Source: Empedobacter sedimenti
Lineage (GTDB): Bacteria; Bacteroidota; Bacteroidia; Flavobacteriales; Weeksellaceae
Length of the DNA stretch: 64,000 bases
Assembly (NCBI RefSeq): GCF_030005555.1
Contig: NZ_JASCQG010000001.1
Span: 62,001 to 126,000, forward strand
Reading direction: 5' to 3'
The position numbers and the translations under genes were made by a program. Of this stretch, positions 33,271 through 42,252 are shown in pieces (positions within the stretch are counted from its first letter, which is position 1; every line of letters begins with the position of its first letter). The notes under the pieces were generated by a model. That model did not search any database. It was not told the DNA's origin and was given only the letters and a program-made list of their open reading frames with translations.

Positions 33271-34671
33271 TTAAGCATTTACGTTTGTTGCTTGTAACAT
33301 AAGTTGATGAAGATCTGTGTTTTTAACAAAAGGCTTTAACAAATCACTTCCTGGTCCATACATTGCTAATTCTACATAATCGCCCGAATGATCCATACTA
33401 ATCCATCCAACACTATTATGTTTTTTCTGAATTTCGGAGAAAAATTTGAACGGAAGTTTCTTAAAATTGTAAAGACCTTCTTCTTTCTCTAAACCTTTAT
33501 AAAAATCTAACATATGTTTTGCTTCTTCGTCAGTTAGGCTAAAACCATTGGTTTCTACAATCCAATCTTTTATTTCTTGCAGATTAAATTCATCATGAAT
33601 TTCATTCAAAATATGTTCGTTGGTATATTTATAATTGAGGATACTTTCAAAATTTTTGTTTGCATCAGCACCATAAATGGTTCCAGGATTTGCATTTCCA
33701 TGATCAGTGGTAATGATGACTAACGTATTTCCATCTTTTTCTGCAAAATCCATCACCGTTTTGATTGTTTCATCAAACGCAACCTGATCATTAATTAATC
33801 CAGCAACATCATTTGCATGCGCAGCCCAATCTACTTTTCCAGCTTCAACTTGTAATACAAAACCATTTTGATGTCCTTTTAAATTGTCAATCGCAACTTT
33901 TGTCATTTCGGCGAGAGTAGGAATTGATTTATTTTTTTCGAGATTTTTATGATCAATTGCATAAGGAATAGCACCAGTATTAAAAACGCCTAACAAAGAT
34001 TGATTGTTCTGAGTTTTTACTAATTCCTCTTTTGTTTTCGCAATTTGATAGCCTTTCTTTTTGTATAACGTATACAAATCTTTCTTATCTTCTCTTTTTG
34101 ATGAATTAAAAAATTCGTCACCACCACCTAATAAAACATCTATTCCAATCTCGGCATATTTTTCTGCAATCTTTGGTTCGGCATTTCTACTTGCAGAATT
34201 AACACAGAACCCTGCAGGAGTTGCGTGTGTAATTGTAACCGTTGTAACGCAACCTGTTCTTTTACCAGCTTTTTTGAATTTTTGCCAAATCGGAACATGA
34301 TGTTCTCCGTTCGCACCAATATTCAATACACCGTTTTTTACTCGAATTCCACCACCAAAAGCAGAACTTCCAGCGGCTGAATCTGTGATAATAGAACTTG
34401 CAGAAGCCGTATCCATCAGAGCTCTTTTTACTTTATTTTCTTCATAAAGATTTATCCAGTTACCATTTTTCCCGTGCAATTGATTGTTGTACAAATTAGC
34501 CATAGCAAGAGTTCCGGAACTCATACCATCGCTAATCATGAAAATAATATTTTTTGCAGAGCTTGTCGAAAGGTTTGGTTTGATTTTATTTTGAGCAAAT
34601 AAATCGAGAGGATTTAGAATTAAACCAGTTGAAATAAAAGCTGATCCTCTAAGAAATTTACGTCTATCCAT
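33271..34671 (-). CDS. Tat-exported alkaline phosphatase
   Basis: 466 residues. The N-terminus MDRRKFLRGSAFISTGLI has a twin-arginine signal. The PhoA-type active site is visible: Asp48 in MISDGMS, the nucleophile Ser98 in ITDSAAGSSAFGGG, the metal and substrate residues in TITHATPAGF, LQVEAGKVDWAAHAND, TTDHGNANPG and SMDHSGDYV. It hydrolyses phosphate monoesters in the periplasm, releasing phosphate. The nearby TonB receptor and glycerophosphodiesterase on the same strand suggest a phosphate-scavenging role. No Pho box is recognised. Confidence 0.93.
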   Translation of the reverse strand: MDRRKFLRGSAFISTGLILNPLDLFAQNKIKPNLSTSSAKNIIFMISDGMSSGTLAMANLYNNQLHGKNGNWINLYEENKVKRALMDTASASSIITDSAAGSSAFGGGIRVKNGVLNIGANGEHHVPIWQKFKKAGKRTGCVTTVTITHATPAGFCVNSASRNAEPKIAEKYAEIGIDVLLGGGDEFFNSSKREDKKDLYTLYKKKGYQIAKTKEELVKTQNNQSLLGVFNTGAIPYAIDHKNLEKNKSIPTLAEMTKVAIDNLKGHQNGFVLQVEAGKVDWAAHANDVAGLINDQVAFDETIKTVMDFAEKDGNTLVIITTDHGNANPGTIYGADANKNFESILNYKYTNEHILNEIHDEFNLQEIKDWIVETNGFSLTDEEAKHMLDFYKGLEKEEGLYNFKKLPFKFFSEIQKKHNSVGWISMDHSGDYVELAMYGPGSDLLKPFVKNTDLHQLMLQATNVNA

Positions 34672-34735
34672 TTTATTTTTATTGTAAAAGAATAGATTAT
34701 TTACTGAAAGTATTTTAGCTTATTGTTAAATCTGA

Positions 34736-35317
34736 TTAATAGTATAACCTAAAACCCATTTTGAGACATAGATTTGAAAATCTATCAAAAAGAGCGTGTA
34801 CAAGTTCTACTTCATCATCAATTTTTTTGGCTAAGCAAAAGTAATGTTGATCTAAAATTGTACTTAAAATAGGTGAGTGGTTAACATAGCCCGAAACAGC
34901 TTTTGCCCCTGTAACATCGAGAAAATATTGAAAACTTTCTTCCTCTAAATCAAGCATTTTTGTGTTAGCAAAATGAATAATTTTATCGGTAAATTTTCCT
35001 TGAAAGAATTCAGCTATTTCCTCTAAACTGTAATAATAATCATCGATTTGAACTTGATTTGATTCGCCTTCAAATATTAAATAAATGATTTTATAATCTC
35101 TAAAATCTCGATCATGGTATAAGAGATTACTAATACTTTCTTCAAAAGTTTCAATACTATCGCAGGTTTTGTAGACGTTTGTTATTTGAAATTCACGCGC
35201 CAAATGTTCAAGAAAAGGAAACAATTGCGAATCATTTTCTTCCTCAATATCCGAAACACCTTCTAAACAAAAGATCTTGAAATCATCTTCATCTTCTCTG
35301 TAATGTTCAAGTTCCAT
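34736..35317 (-). CDS. DUF6642-like protein
   Basis: 193 residues, acidic, cytoplasmic. KIFCLEGVSDIEEENDSQLFPFLEHLAREF, IIYLIFEGESNQVQIDDYYYSLEEIAEFFQGKFTDKIIHFANTKML and VTGAKAVSGYVNHSPIL match what I recall of DUF6642 proteins, which look like a caspase-hemoglobinase-type alpha/beta fold without certain catalytic residues. Function unknown. It precedes the phosphatase gene on the same strand. Confidence 0.6.
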   Translation of the reverse strand: MELEHYREDEDDFKIFCLEGVSDIEEENDSQLFPFLEHLAREFQITNVYKTCDSIETFEESISNLLYHDRDFRDYKIIYLIFEGESNQVQIDDYYYSLEEIAEFFQGKFTDKIIHFANTKMLDLEEESFQYFLDVTGAKAVSGYVNHSPILSTILDQHYFCLAKKIDDEVELVHALFDRFSNLCLKMGFRLYY

Positions 35318-35365
35318 ACTTATTTATTTAAGTCACAATTTACAATGTTTTCAATTTTGTACAAT

Positions 35366-35396
35366 AAAAAAGAGAAGCAATTTAGCTTCTCTTTAA
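35366..35396 (-). terminator. terminator of the TonB receptor-GDPD operon
   Basis: AAAGAGAAGC (35369-35378), six-base loop, GCTTCTCTTT (35385-35394); on the minus strand a T run follows. It lies directly after the stop of the glycerophosphodiesterase gene. Confidence 0.85.
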
Positions 35397-35397
35397 C

Positions 35398-36264
35398 TTA
35401 TTTCCAGTTAACAAATTGTGATGGATAATCGGTTTCGATGATATCTGGACGAGTTATTAGATGTTTGATATAACCTCTTGTTCGTTCCAAATCTGTTGGC
35501 AACTTGTCCGTAGTTGGCGCAATAGCAATCATTACCATTACACCTTTATTGCGTAAATAAGCAATCATTTCTTGTTGCTCTGGTTTTACCTCGCCACCAA
35601 TCCAAGCAATCATTCGATCAAACGGAACATTCAGTTTTTCAAAACTTCTCACATCATTCATTGTATGAAAAGGTTTCATGAACATTACATGATCTAAATG
35701 TTTGGCATAATACGCAACTTCGTCGTCTTTACGTAATCCTAAAACAACGTTAGGAAATGGATTCTTTTTTAAGAATTTGACATATGTAGAGTAAGGAACT
35801 CCCTTATTGTCTAATTGAAAAATGGTTTTTCCTTGGCTCCATTCCAAAGCTTCTTTAAGTGTCGGAATTTTGAAGTTTGTTACATTTCCATCACGATCTT
35901 TTAATTTTACATTTTTTAGTTCAGCATAGGTATAATCTTTTACTTTACCTTTTAAGGTTGTCGTACGATCAAATGTATCATCATGCATCAAAATCAAGAC
36001 TGAGTCTTTGGTTAGTTGCGGATCTATCTCAAAAAAAGAAGGCATAATTGATAATGTTTTCTCAAAAGCTTCAATACTATTTTCGGGATAACCAGTCATC
36101 ATTCCGCCACGATGACCAGAAATTATCACTTGTTTAGATTGATCTTGTTTGAAATAATTTTTCAATTCTTCAAAATTTGTGATATTAACCGTATGTAAGT
36201 TGTTCTGAGCTTTGGCTACCGAAAAAGTAGCCAATAAACTCATTGTAAAAAGTATTTTTTTCAT
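35398..36264 (-). CDS. secreted glycerophosphodiester phosphodiesterase
   Basis: 288 residues with a signal peptide ending TFSVAKAQ. The GDPD active site is visible: His51-Arg52 in ISGHRGGM, Glu79 and Asp81 in FFEIDPQLTKD, and His94 in ILMHDDTFDRT. It splits glycerophosphodiesters to an alcohol and glycerol-3-phosphate in the periplasm. It begins two bases after the stop of the TonB receptor gene, so both are one operon, and the product may act on what that receptor imports. Confidence 0.93.
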   Translation of the reverse strand: MKKILFTMSLLATFSVAKAQNNLHTVNITNFEELKNYFKQDQSKQVIISGHRGGMMTGYPENSIEAFEKTLSIMPSFFEIDPQLTKDSVLILMHDDTFDRTTTLKGKVKDYTYAELKNVKLKDRDGNVTNFKIPTLKEALEWSQGKTIFQLDNKGVPYSTYVKFLKKNPFPNVVLGLRKDDEVAYYAKHLDHVMFMKPFHTMNDVRSFEKLNVPFDRMIAWIGGEVKPEQQEMIAYLRNKGVMVMIAIAPTTDKLPTDLERTRGYIKHLITRPDIIETDYPSQFVNWK

Positions 36265-36266
36265 GC

Positions 36267-39200
36267 TTAAAAACTGTATCTAAATCCGATTTGAATTTGA
36301 TATGGACTAAATGCATAACTCGTTTTTCCTGTATTTGTATTGACATTGTACACAAATTTTTCATTCGCGGCATCAAAGCTTTTGATAGAATAAATGTTTT
36401 GTTTACCAATACGTGGACCAACTCCCCAATCTTTACTTAATAAATTAGCAACATTGAAAATATCCATTGCTACTTCAAATTTATGTTTATCAACGATTTT
36501 GAATTTTTTCGCTAATCGTAAATCAAAAGTCCCTGCGAAACCATTGATACCACCATTACGTTCAGCTATTTTACCAAAACTTTTGCGGATATACTCTTTT
36601 GTATGATCCTCTACATCAGGGTTATTTAAAATAGCATTGATTCCAGTTTTTAGATATTCAGGTGTATTTGGATTGTTTGGATCATAGATATAGGCTAAAT
36701 CATTTGAATTAACAAAATCTCCGTTCATATTTCCGTTTACAGCTAGTGAATAGCGTGTACCCCCAATTCCACTAAAACGAATACCAGCTGTCATTCCCCA
36801 GAATGTTGGTGACTGTCCATAAACAACTAATTTGTGTCTGAAATGTGTATCAGAATAATTCATTTTACTTAAATTTCTTGGATCTTCAGGAACCATCAAA
36901 CTTAGCGTAGCTGTATTGGCAACATTTCCGTTGTAAGAAGTATTATCTTTAGAATCATTCCATGTATAAGAAACAGAAAATTGACCGTCTCTGTAATAAC
37001 GATATGTACCATCTAAGACAATTGCATATTGATTCTTTTTACCTTCACTTACTAATTCTAATACACGTCCTAAATCTTTCGTTTTACGTCCGTTTACCCA
37101 GTTTGCACTACCATTTGTTGTATTAATCGTATTGGCTGGAACGTAAACTCCGCGATTTGCTTCGTCTTTGATACGGAAATACGGATCGTCTACCATATTA
37201 CGATCGATGTACATATAATTGTTTCGCGCCCAGTTTGCGTAAGCATTGATACCAACACGTAAACGATCACTAAAGAAATGATTATAAGAAGCATTCAATT
37301 TATAAACCGTTGGTACTTTTGCATCTTTACTATTAGCATTAATTGTAATTAATTTTTCTATTTTAGGATTATTGAACAAATCTCTTCCTGGAGCCGAATC
37401 TGGATTTTGTCTATAACCGATAAAATCTGGAGTAGGTACTAAAGAGCCTACAATATCTACAGCAGCTACTTTTGTTCCGTCAAATAACATATTGTTAATC
37501 ATAGAATATGGATTAAGAGAAGATCCAAAAATTCCTCCACCAAACTTCACGAAATCTTTTCGGTTTTGGTTAATATCCCACATAAACTGAAAACGAGGTT
37601 GTACTTGCCAAGTACTGATTTTGTTATCTGTTCGTACACCTAATTGTTTGTCAGCTACTTCATTATAATTTGCTGCATTAAGATAACTCATATTCTCAAA
37701 ACGAACACCAGCCATAAAGTCTAAACCTGGCGATAATTCAGTTTCTAATTGTCCGTATACAGCAGAGCTTAATTGATTAATTATTGTTGATGGATCATCT
37801 GTTAATCTGATTTCTCTTGCATAACGATAAGGTTTTAGATTATTGAAATTATCCATTCCTGTAAAATAGAAACGTCCATTCATCTCACTTCCGTATACAT
37901 TTTGCATTCTGTAATATGAGAAATCTCCACCTAAGGTATATTTTATATTTTCACGATTAATGTAAACGTTATCAACTAATTGAATAACATCTCCCTTAAA
38001 CCATTCTGGTGAAAAACGTTGTCCACCTAATTGGATATTAGTATATTGTGTTTTCTCTCCAATTTTAGATCCAATGCTTTCAACAATTGCTCTTGGAATA
38101 GATTGACTTGGTAACTCTGAAGAAGGTAAAATAAACTGATTCTCTAAGAAATATTGAACTTTCAATTCGTTTGTAATTTGCGAATTAAAATCAGTTCGTA
38201 ACGATAACATCAAACTGTTATCCGTTTTTTTACGATCAATATATGATTCGTACATGTTGATTGATGTGTTATCTCCTTCAGATAACTTATCTTTTTCATG
38301 CACAAAATTGTTACGAATAGTTAACAAATTTCGTGGATTAAGCTGCCAATCTATACGTAAAAAACCTGCATTTGTATCCTTATTTTTATCAAAAGAACCA
38401 AATTGAGCGTTATTAGAAACACCATACTTCTCGCGTGAGATTGCTAAAAACTGATCTAATGTAGATTGTGTTACATTATACAAAGCTTCATCACTAGGAT
38501 TATTAATAGCAGCAATTTGTAACGGACGTTTATCTACTTGTCTGTCCCATGCAACAAAAAAGTGTGCTTTATCCTTTTTAATTGGCCCTCCTAAAGAAAA
38601 ACCATATTGGTAAGTAGAGAATTCATTATTACGTTTGTTACCTCTAATGTCATAAGGACTAGATAACCAATCTGTACGTCCATATAAAAAAGCACTTCCT
38701 TGTAATTTATTTGTTCCAGATTTTGTTACCGTACTAATTGTTCCGCCACCAGCACGTCCATTTGTTACATCATATTCGTTTGTTACAACTTTAAACTCTC
38801 GAATAGCTTCCATAGAAATAGAGTATGATGATGAGGTAGAACCACCAGCAATTGTTCCTCTGTTTGACATTCCATCTATTGTATAATCTACAGAAGAAGC
38901 TAATTGCCCACCAATACTTTGTCCATTACTTAACGGAGATAGATCAATTAGTGAAGTAAAATTACGTCCATTTACAGGTAAATTTTGTAAATCCTTTGCA
39001 GTAACAGAAGTAGAAGCTCCAACTTGTTTGATTGAGCTTTTTAAAGTTTGTCCACTTACCACTACTTCGTTTAAACCTGTTGTTTCTAAACTAGCAAACT
39101 TAAAAGGAACCCAAATTAAATCCCCTTGATTTAAACTATAACCAGATAGTATTTCTTCTCCATGCTGTTCAGAAATTATCGTTACCGTATAGGGCGAACC

Positions 39201-39425
39201 AAGTGGTAATTGTTTTAAATGGTATTCACCTTTTTCATTTGTCTTAGTTGAGGTTGTAAATCCGGTAGATTCATTTTTTACAACAATGGTTGCATTTGAG
39301 ATTTCTTTACCATTTGAATCTGAAATTTTTCCTGAAATTCCAGCTAAGTCTCCTTGCGCGTAGGCAACAGTAGATGCTCCCATAAGAAGTGCGACTGTTG
39401 ATAATTGAAATAAATTGAGTTTCAT
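36267..39425 (-). CDS. TonB-dependent receptor with carboxypeptidase-regulatory domain
   Basis: 1052 residues, outer membrane. Signal peptide to about residue 23 (ALLMGASTVAYAQ), then a carboxypeptidase-regulatory-like domain at about 28-105 (ISGKISDSNGKEISNATIVVKN), the plug domain at about 125-245 (LQNLPVNGRNFTSLIDLSP, YTIDGMSNRGT), and a beta-barrel to the terminal Phe (YQIQIGFRYSF). No SusD partner is adjacent, so it is of the Oar/CarboxypepD-regulated receptor type rather than a SusCD pair. The downstream glycerophosphodiesterase suggests an organophosphate ligand, which is inference. Confidence 0.93.
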   Translation of the reverse strand: MKLNLFQLSTVALLMGASTVAYAQGDLAGISGKISDSNGKEISNATIVVKNESTGFTTSTKTNEKGEYHLKQLPLGSPYTVTIISEQHGEEILSGYSLNQGDLIWVPFKFASLETTGLNEVVVSGQTLKSSIKQVGASTSVTAKDLQNLPVNGRNFTSLIDLSPLSNGQSIGGQLASSVDYTIDGMSNRGTIAGGSTSSSYSISMEAIREFKVVTNEYDVTNGRAGGGTISTVTKSGTNKLQGSAFLYGRTDWLSSPYDIRGNKRNNEFSTYQYGFSLGGPIKKDKAHFFVAWDRQVDKRPLQIAAINNPSDEALYNVTQSTLDQFLAISREKYGVSNNAQFGSFDKNKDTNAGFLRIDWQLNPRNLLTIRNNFVHEKDKLSEGDNTSINMYESYIDRKKTDNSLMLSLRTDFNSQITNELKVQYFLENQFILPSSELPSQSIPRAIVESIGSKIGEKTQYTNIQLGGQRFSPEWFKGDVIQLVDNVYINRENIKYTLGGDFSYYRMQNVYGSEMNGRFYFTGMDNFNNLKPYRYAREIRLTDDPSTIINQLSSAVYGQLETELSPGLDFMAGVRFENMSYLNAANYNEVADKQLGVRTDNKISTWQVQPRFQFMWDINQNRKDFVKFGGGIFGSSLNPYSMINNMLFDGTKVAAVDIVGSLVPTPDFIGYRQNPDSAPGRDLFNNPKIEKLITINANSKDAKVPTVYKLNASYNHFFSDRLRVGINAYANWARNNYMYIDRNMVDDPYFRIKDEANRGVYVPANTINTTNGSANWVNGRKTKDLGRVLELVSEGKKNQYAIVLDGTYRYYRDGQFSVSYTWNDSKDNTSYNGNVANTATLSLMVPEDPRNLSKMNYSDTHFRHKLVVYGQSPTFWGMTAGIRFSGIGGTRYSLAVNGNMNGDFVNSNDLAYIYDPNNPNTPEYLKTGINAILNNPDVEDHTKEYIRKSFGKIAERNGGINGFAGTFDLRLAKKFKIVDKHKFEVAMDIFNVANLLSKDWGVGPRIGKQNIYSIKSFDAANEKFVYNVNTNTGKTSYAFSPYQIQIGFRYSF

Positions 39426-39656
39426 GTTTTAAATTTGATGTCAAAATTATTTCATCACTTAGAATAACGTGTTAATTGAAAATTACGAGTTTTTTAACAA
39501 AACTTATCTTTAATGTTAAAAAAATTAATAAATAGTTATTTATTGAATTCTGCCTACTTCAATTCATTTTAAATTCTATTTTTTATCGCAAAAGAAACGC
39601 GTAATTATTTTATAAAATCAAGAAATAGTCGAAATTTGTAATCTTATTGTAAAAGT

Positions 39657-41423
39657 ATGATACAACCACAAAGAGTATTCGATCTACCACGTTTTCAGGA
39701 GAAAAGTACACCCAATATCTCAATTTTTAATTTTAAAGAAGATGATAATTGGAAAGGTATTTCAACTGCAGATTTTATTAATAGAGTAGATAATATTTCG
39801 AAAGGTTTAATTGCAAATGGCGTTCAACCAAATGATAAAATTGCGTTGATTAGCGAAAATCGTTTGGAATGGAATTTAGTCGATTTTGCAATTCAGCAAA
39901 TTGGTGCTGTCGTTGTTGCAATTTATCCTAATATTTCAGATAATGATTACGAATTTATTCTGAATAATGCCGAAATCAAACTATGTTTTGTGAGTAATGA
40001 TTCGTTGTATCAGCGCTTATTAGGAATTAAAGATAAAATTCCGAGTGTTAATGAGGTTTATACATTCAATACTTATCCGCATACTCCCAATTGGATTTCA
40101 TTAGTTTCGAAAGGAATTAATATTACGGATGATATATTAAAGAAACGAATGGATGATGTTAAATCAACTGATTTAGCAACTCTTATTTATACTTCTGGAA
40201 CAACAGGTAATCCGAAAGGCGTGATGCTTTCTCATGAAAATTTATTGGCAGATGTCAATAGTTCAGAGTATTCTTTTCCTGTAAAAGCGTATGATAAAGC
40301 GTTGTCCTTTTTACCTGCTTGTCATGCTTATGAAAGAGTTTTTCAATATGTATACATCAAAATGGGATTACCAATTTATTTTGCACAGTCAATGGATACG
40401 ATTGGACAAGATATGAAAGAAGTTCAACCACAAATTTTTTCTGCTGTTCCGCGCGTTTTGGAGAAAGTTTACGATAAAATTATGGCGACTGGCGAACAAT
40501 TGACTGGTATAAAAAGAGCTTTATTCTTTTGGGCAATTTCGTTAGGAGAAAAATATGATTTAGACGAATCAAAGCTATCTTCTTGGTATAAATTTCAATT
40601 AAATATTGCTCGAAAATTAATCTTTTCTAAATGGAAAGCAGCGCTTGGAGGAAATGTGAAAGGAATTGCTTCGGGAAGTGCAACTTTACAAACTCGTTTA
40701 CTGAAGTTGTATTTAGCTGCCGGAATACCAATTTATGAAGGTTATGGTTTAACAGAAGCCGGTCCTTGTTTGTCTGTCAACTGTATCAAACGTGGAATGA
40801 AAATAGGTACAGTAGGAATTCCGTTGATTGATATCGAAATTAAATTAGCCGAAGATGGAGAAATCTTAGCTAAAGGAAAAAATATCATGCAAGGTTATTA
40901 CAAAAATTCTGAAGCGACGGATGAGGTTTTGAAAGATGGTTGGCTTTATACGGGAGATATTGGAGAATGGGTTGAGGAGAAATTCTTAAAAATTATTGAT
41001 CGCAAAAAAGAAATGTTTAAGACTTCTGGAGGAAAATATGTTGTGCCGCAACAAATTGAGAAAATTCTTTCTGAATCTAATTTTATCGAACAAATTATGG
41101 TGGTGGGAGAAGGACGAAAATTCCCAGCCGCTTTGATTATTCCTTCGTACGATAACTGTATAGATTGGGCAAAAACAAATGATTCGTCGTTGATTAATTT
41201 ACCTCGAGAAGAATTTTTGACGCACGCTAAAATAAAGCAATTAATTGAAGATGAGGTGAGTCGTCTTAATGTTAATTTTGGAAATTGGGAAAAAATTAAA
41301 AAGTTTGAAATTCTACCAAATGAGTTTACAATAGAAACTGGCGAATTAACTCCAACACTCAAAATGAAACGTAAAATTATTGCAGAAAAATATAAAAAAG
41401 AAATTGACGGAATTTATCAATAG
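39657..41423 (+). CDS. long-chain acyl-CoA synthetase (AMP-forming)
   Basis: 588 residues of the ANL superfamily. The P-loop-like motif LIYTSGTTGNPKGVMLSHEN, FLPACHAYERV, IYEGYGLTEAGPCL and GWLYTGDIGEW are the adenylation motifs; DRKKEMFKTSGGKYV is the hinge and C-terminal catalytic Lys region. Close in design to bacterial long-chain fatty acid ligases. A second copy follows at 42253. A hairpin terminator ends it. It activates fatty acids with ATP and CoA for degradation or lipid synthesis. Confidence 0.93.
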   Translation: MIQPQRVFDLPRFQEKSTPNISIFNFKEDDNWKGISTADFINRVDNISKGLIANGVQPNDKIALISENRLEWNLVDFAIQQIGAVVVAIYPNISDNDYEFILNNAEIKLCFVSNDSLYQRLLGIKDKIPSVNEVYTFNTYPHTPNWISLVSKGINITDDILKKRMDDVKSTDLATLIYTSGTTGNPKGVMLSHENLLADVNSSEYSFPVKAYDKALSFLPACHAYERVFQYVYIKMGLPIYFAQSMDTIGQDMKEVQPQIFSAVPRVLEKVYDKIMATGEQLTGIKRALFFWAISLGEKYDLDESKLSSWYKFQLNIARKLIFSKWKAALGGNVKGIASGSATLQTRLLKLYLAAGIPIYEGYGLTEAGPCLSVNCIKRGMKIGTVGIPLIDIEIKLAEDGEILAKGKNIMQGYYKNSEATDEVLKDGWLYTGDIGEWVEEKFLKIIDRKKEMFKTSGGKYVVPQQIEKILSESNFIEQIMVVGEGRKFPAALIIPSYDNCIDWAKTNDSSLINLPREEFLTHAKIKQLIEDEVSRLNVNFGNWEKIKKFEILPNEFTIETGELTPTLKMKRKIIAEKYKKEIDGIYQ

Positions 41424-41446
41424 ATGACAAGTATTTAGAAATATAA

Positions 41447-41480
41447 AAAAGCAAGATTTGTAACAAATCTTGCTTTTATC
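41447..41480. terminator. bidirectional terminator hairpin
   Basis: AAAAGCAAGATTTG (41447-41460), loop TAA, CAAATCTTGCTTTT (41464-41477). Confidence 0.88.
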
Positions 41481-41614
41481 GCTAAATAATGATAATTTTT
41501 GTGTTTTTTTCTTCTTTTTAATAAAATTTAATATTGTGTAGTTTTAAGTAATTTTGATTTTAACCTCTAGTAAAAAATCAATATTGTTGTAATATAAATC
41601 TCTTTTCCTTCTTC

Positions 41615-42043
41615 TTATTTTTTTCTCTGAATGAAATAATCTAACGAGTATTTCCCAGGTCCTAAAAATAATAGCATTAAAAATGATAAACTATACATAA
41701 ATGGTGTATCTTTTACTAAAGGAGCATCGTGAAAATGTAACACGAAATAGCCAGTTAATGTCACTGCCAAAATTGGTAGTATAGCAATTCTTGTTGCTAA
41801 ACCTAATATGACAAACACTGGAAAAAACAAATTGGCTGCATCTGCAAATAATGAGTTAAAAGCTTCAGGTAAATTCAAAGGATTAGGAACTACTTCTGCT
41901 TCGCTAACGCCAACTCCAAGTTTTTTTAGTCCATGTGCGTAAATCAACTCCGCAGACAATAAAACTCTGAAAGCTAATAAGGTTAGATTTTGAATCTTTG
42001 GGTTAATTTCTGTATTGAACAGTTTATGTAATAAAGTTTTCAT
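41615..42043 (-). CDS. DoxX family membrane protein
   Basis: 142 residues, four membrane segments. FRVLLSAELIYAHGLKKLG, FFPVFVILGLATRIAILPILAVTLTGYFVLHFHD and FLMLLFLGPGKYSLD are typical of DoxX/YqjF-like inner-membrane proteins. Located between the two acyl-CoA synthetase genes in the opposite direction, with no evident link to them. Confidence 0.9.
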   Translation of the reverse strand: MKTLLHKLFNTEINPKIQNLTLLAFRVLLSAELIYAHGLKKLGVGVSEAEVVPNPLNLPEAFNSLFADAANLFFPVFVILGLATRIAILPILAVTLTGYFVLHFHDAPLVKDTPFMYSLSFLMLLFLGPGKYSLDYFIQRKK

Positions 42044-42252
42044 TGTTCTTATTTTTATATTACAAATCTAGGTAGAGTAGAATTCTTAACCGTTGAACTA
42101 GTTCAAGAAGTGCTTTTTAGGAAGTTTTTTTTCAAAAAGTAGGTTTCATATTATTTATTTTATTTGCAGTTCAAATAATATTTTTGAAAAATTCATCATT
42201 TTACGTTACTTTCGACGAATTCTTTTCAAAATTACAAAACTATAAGTGCGCT

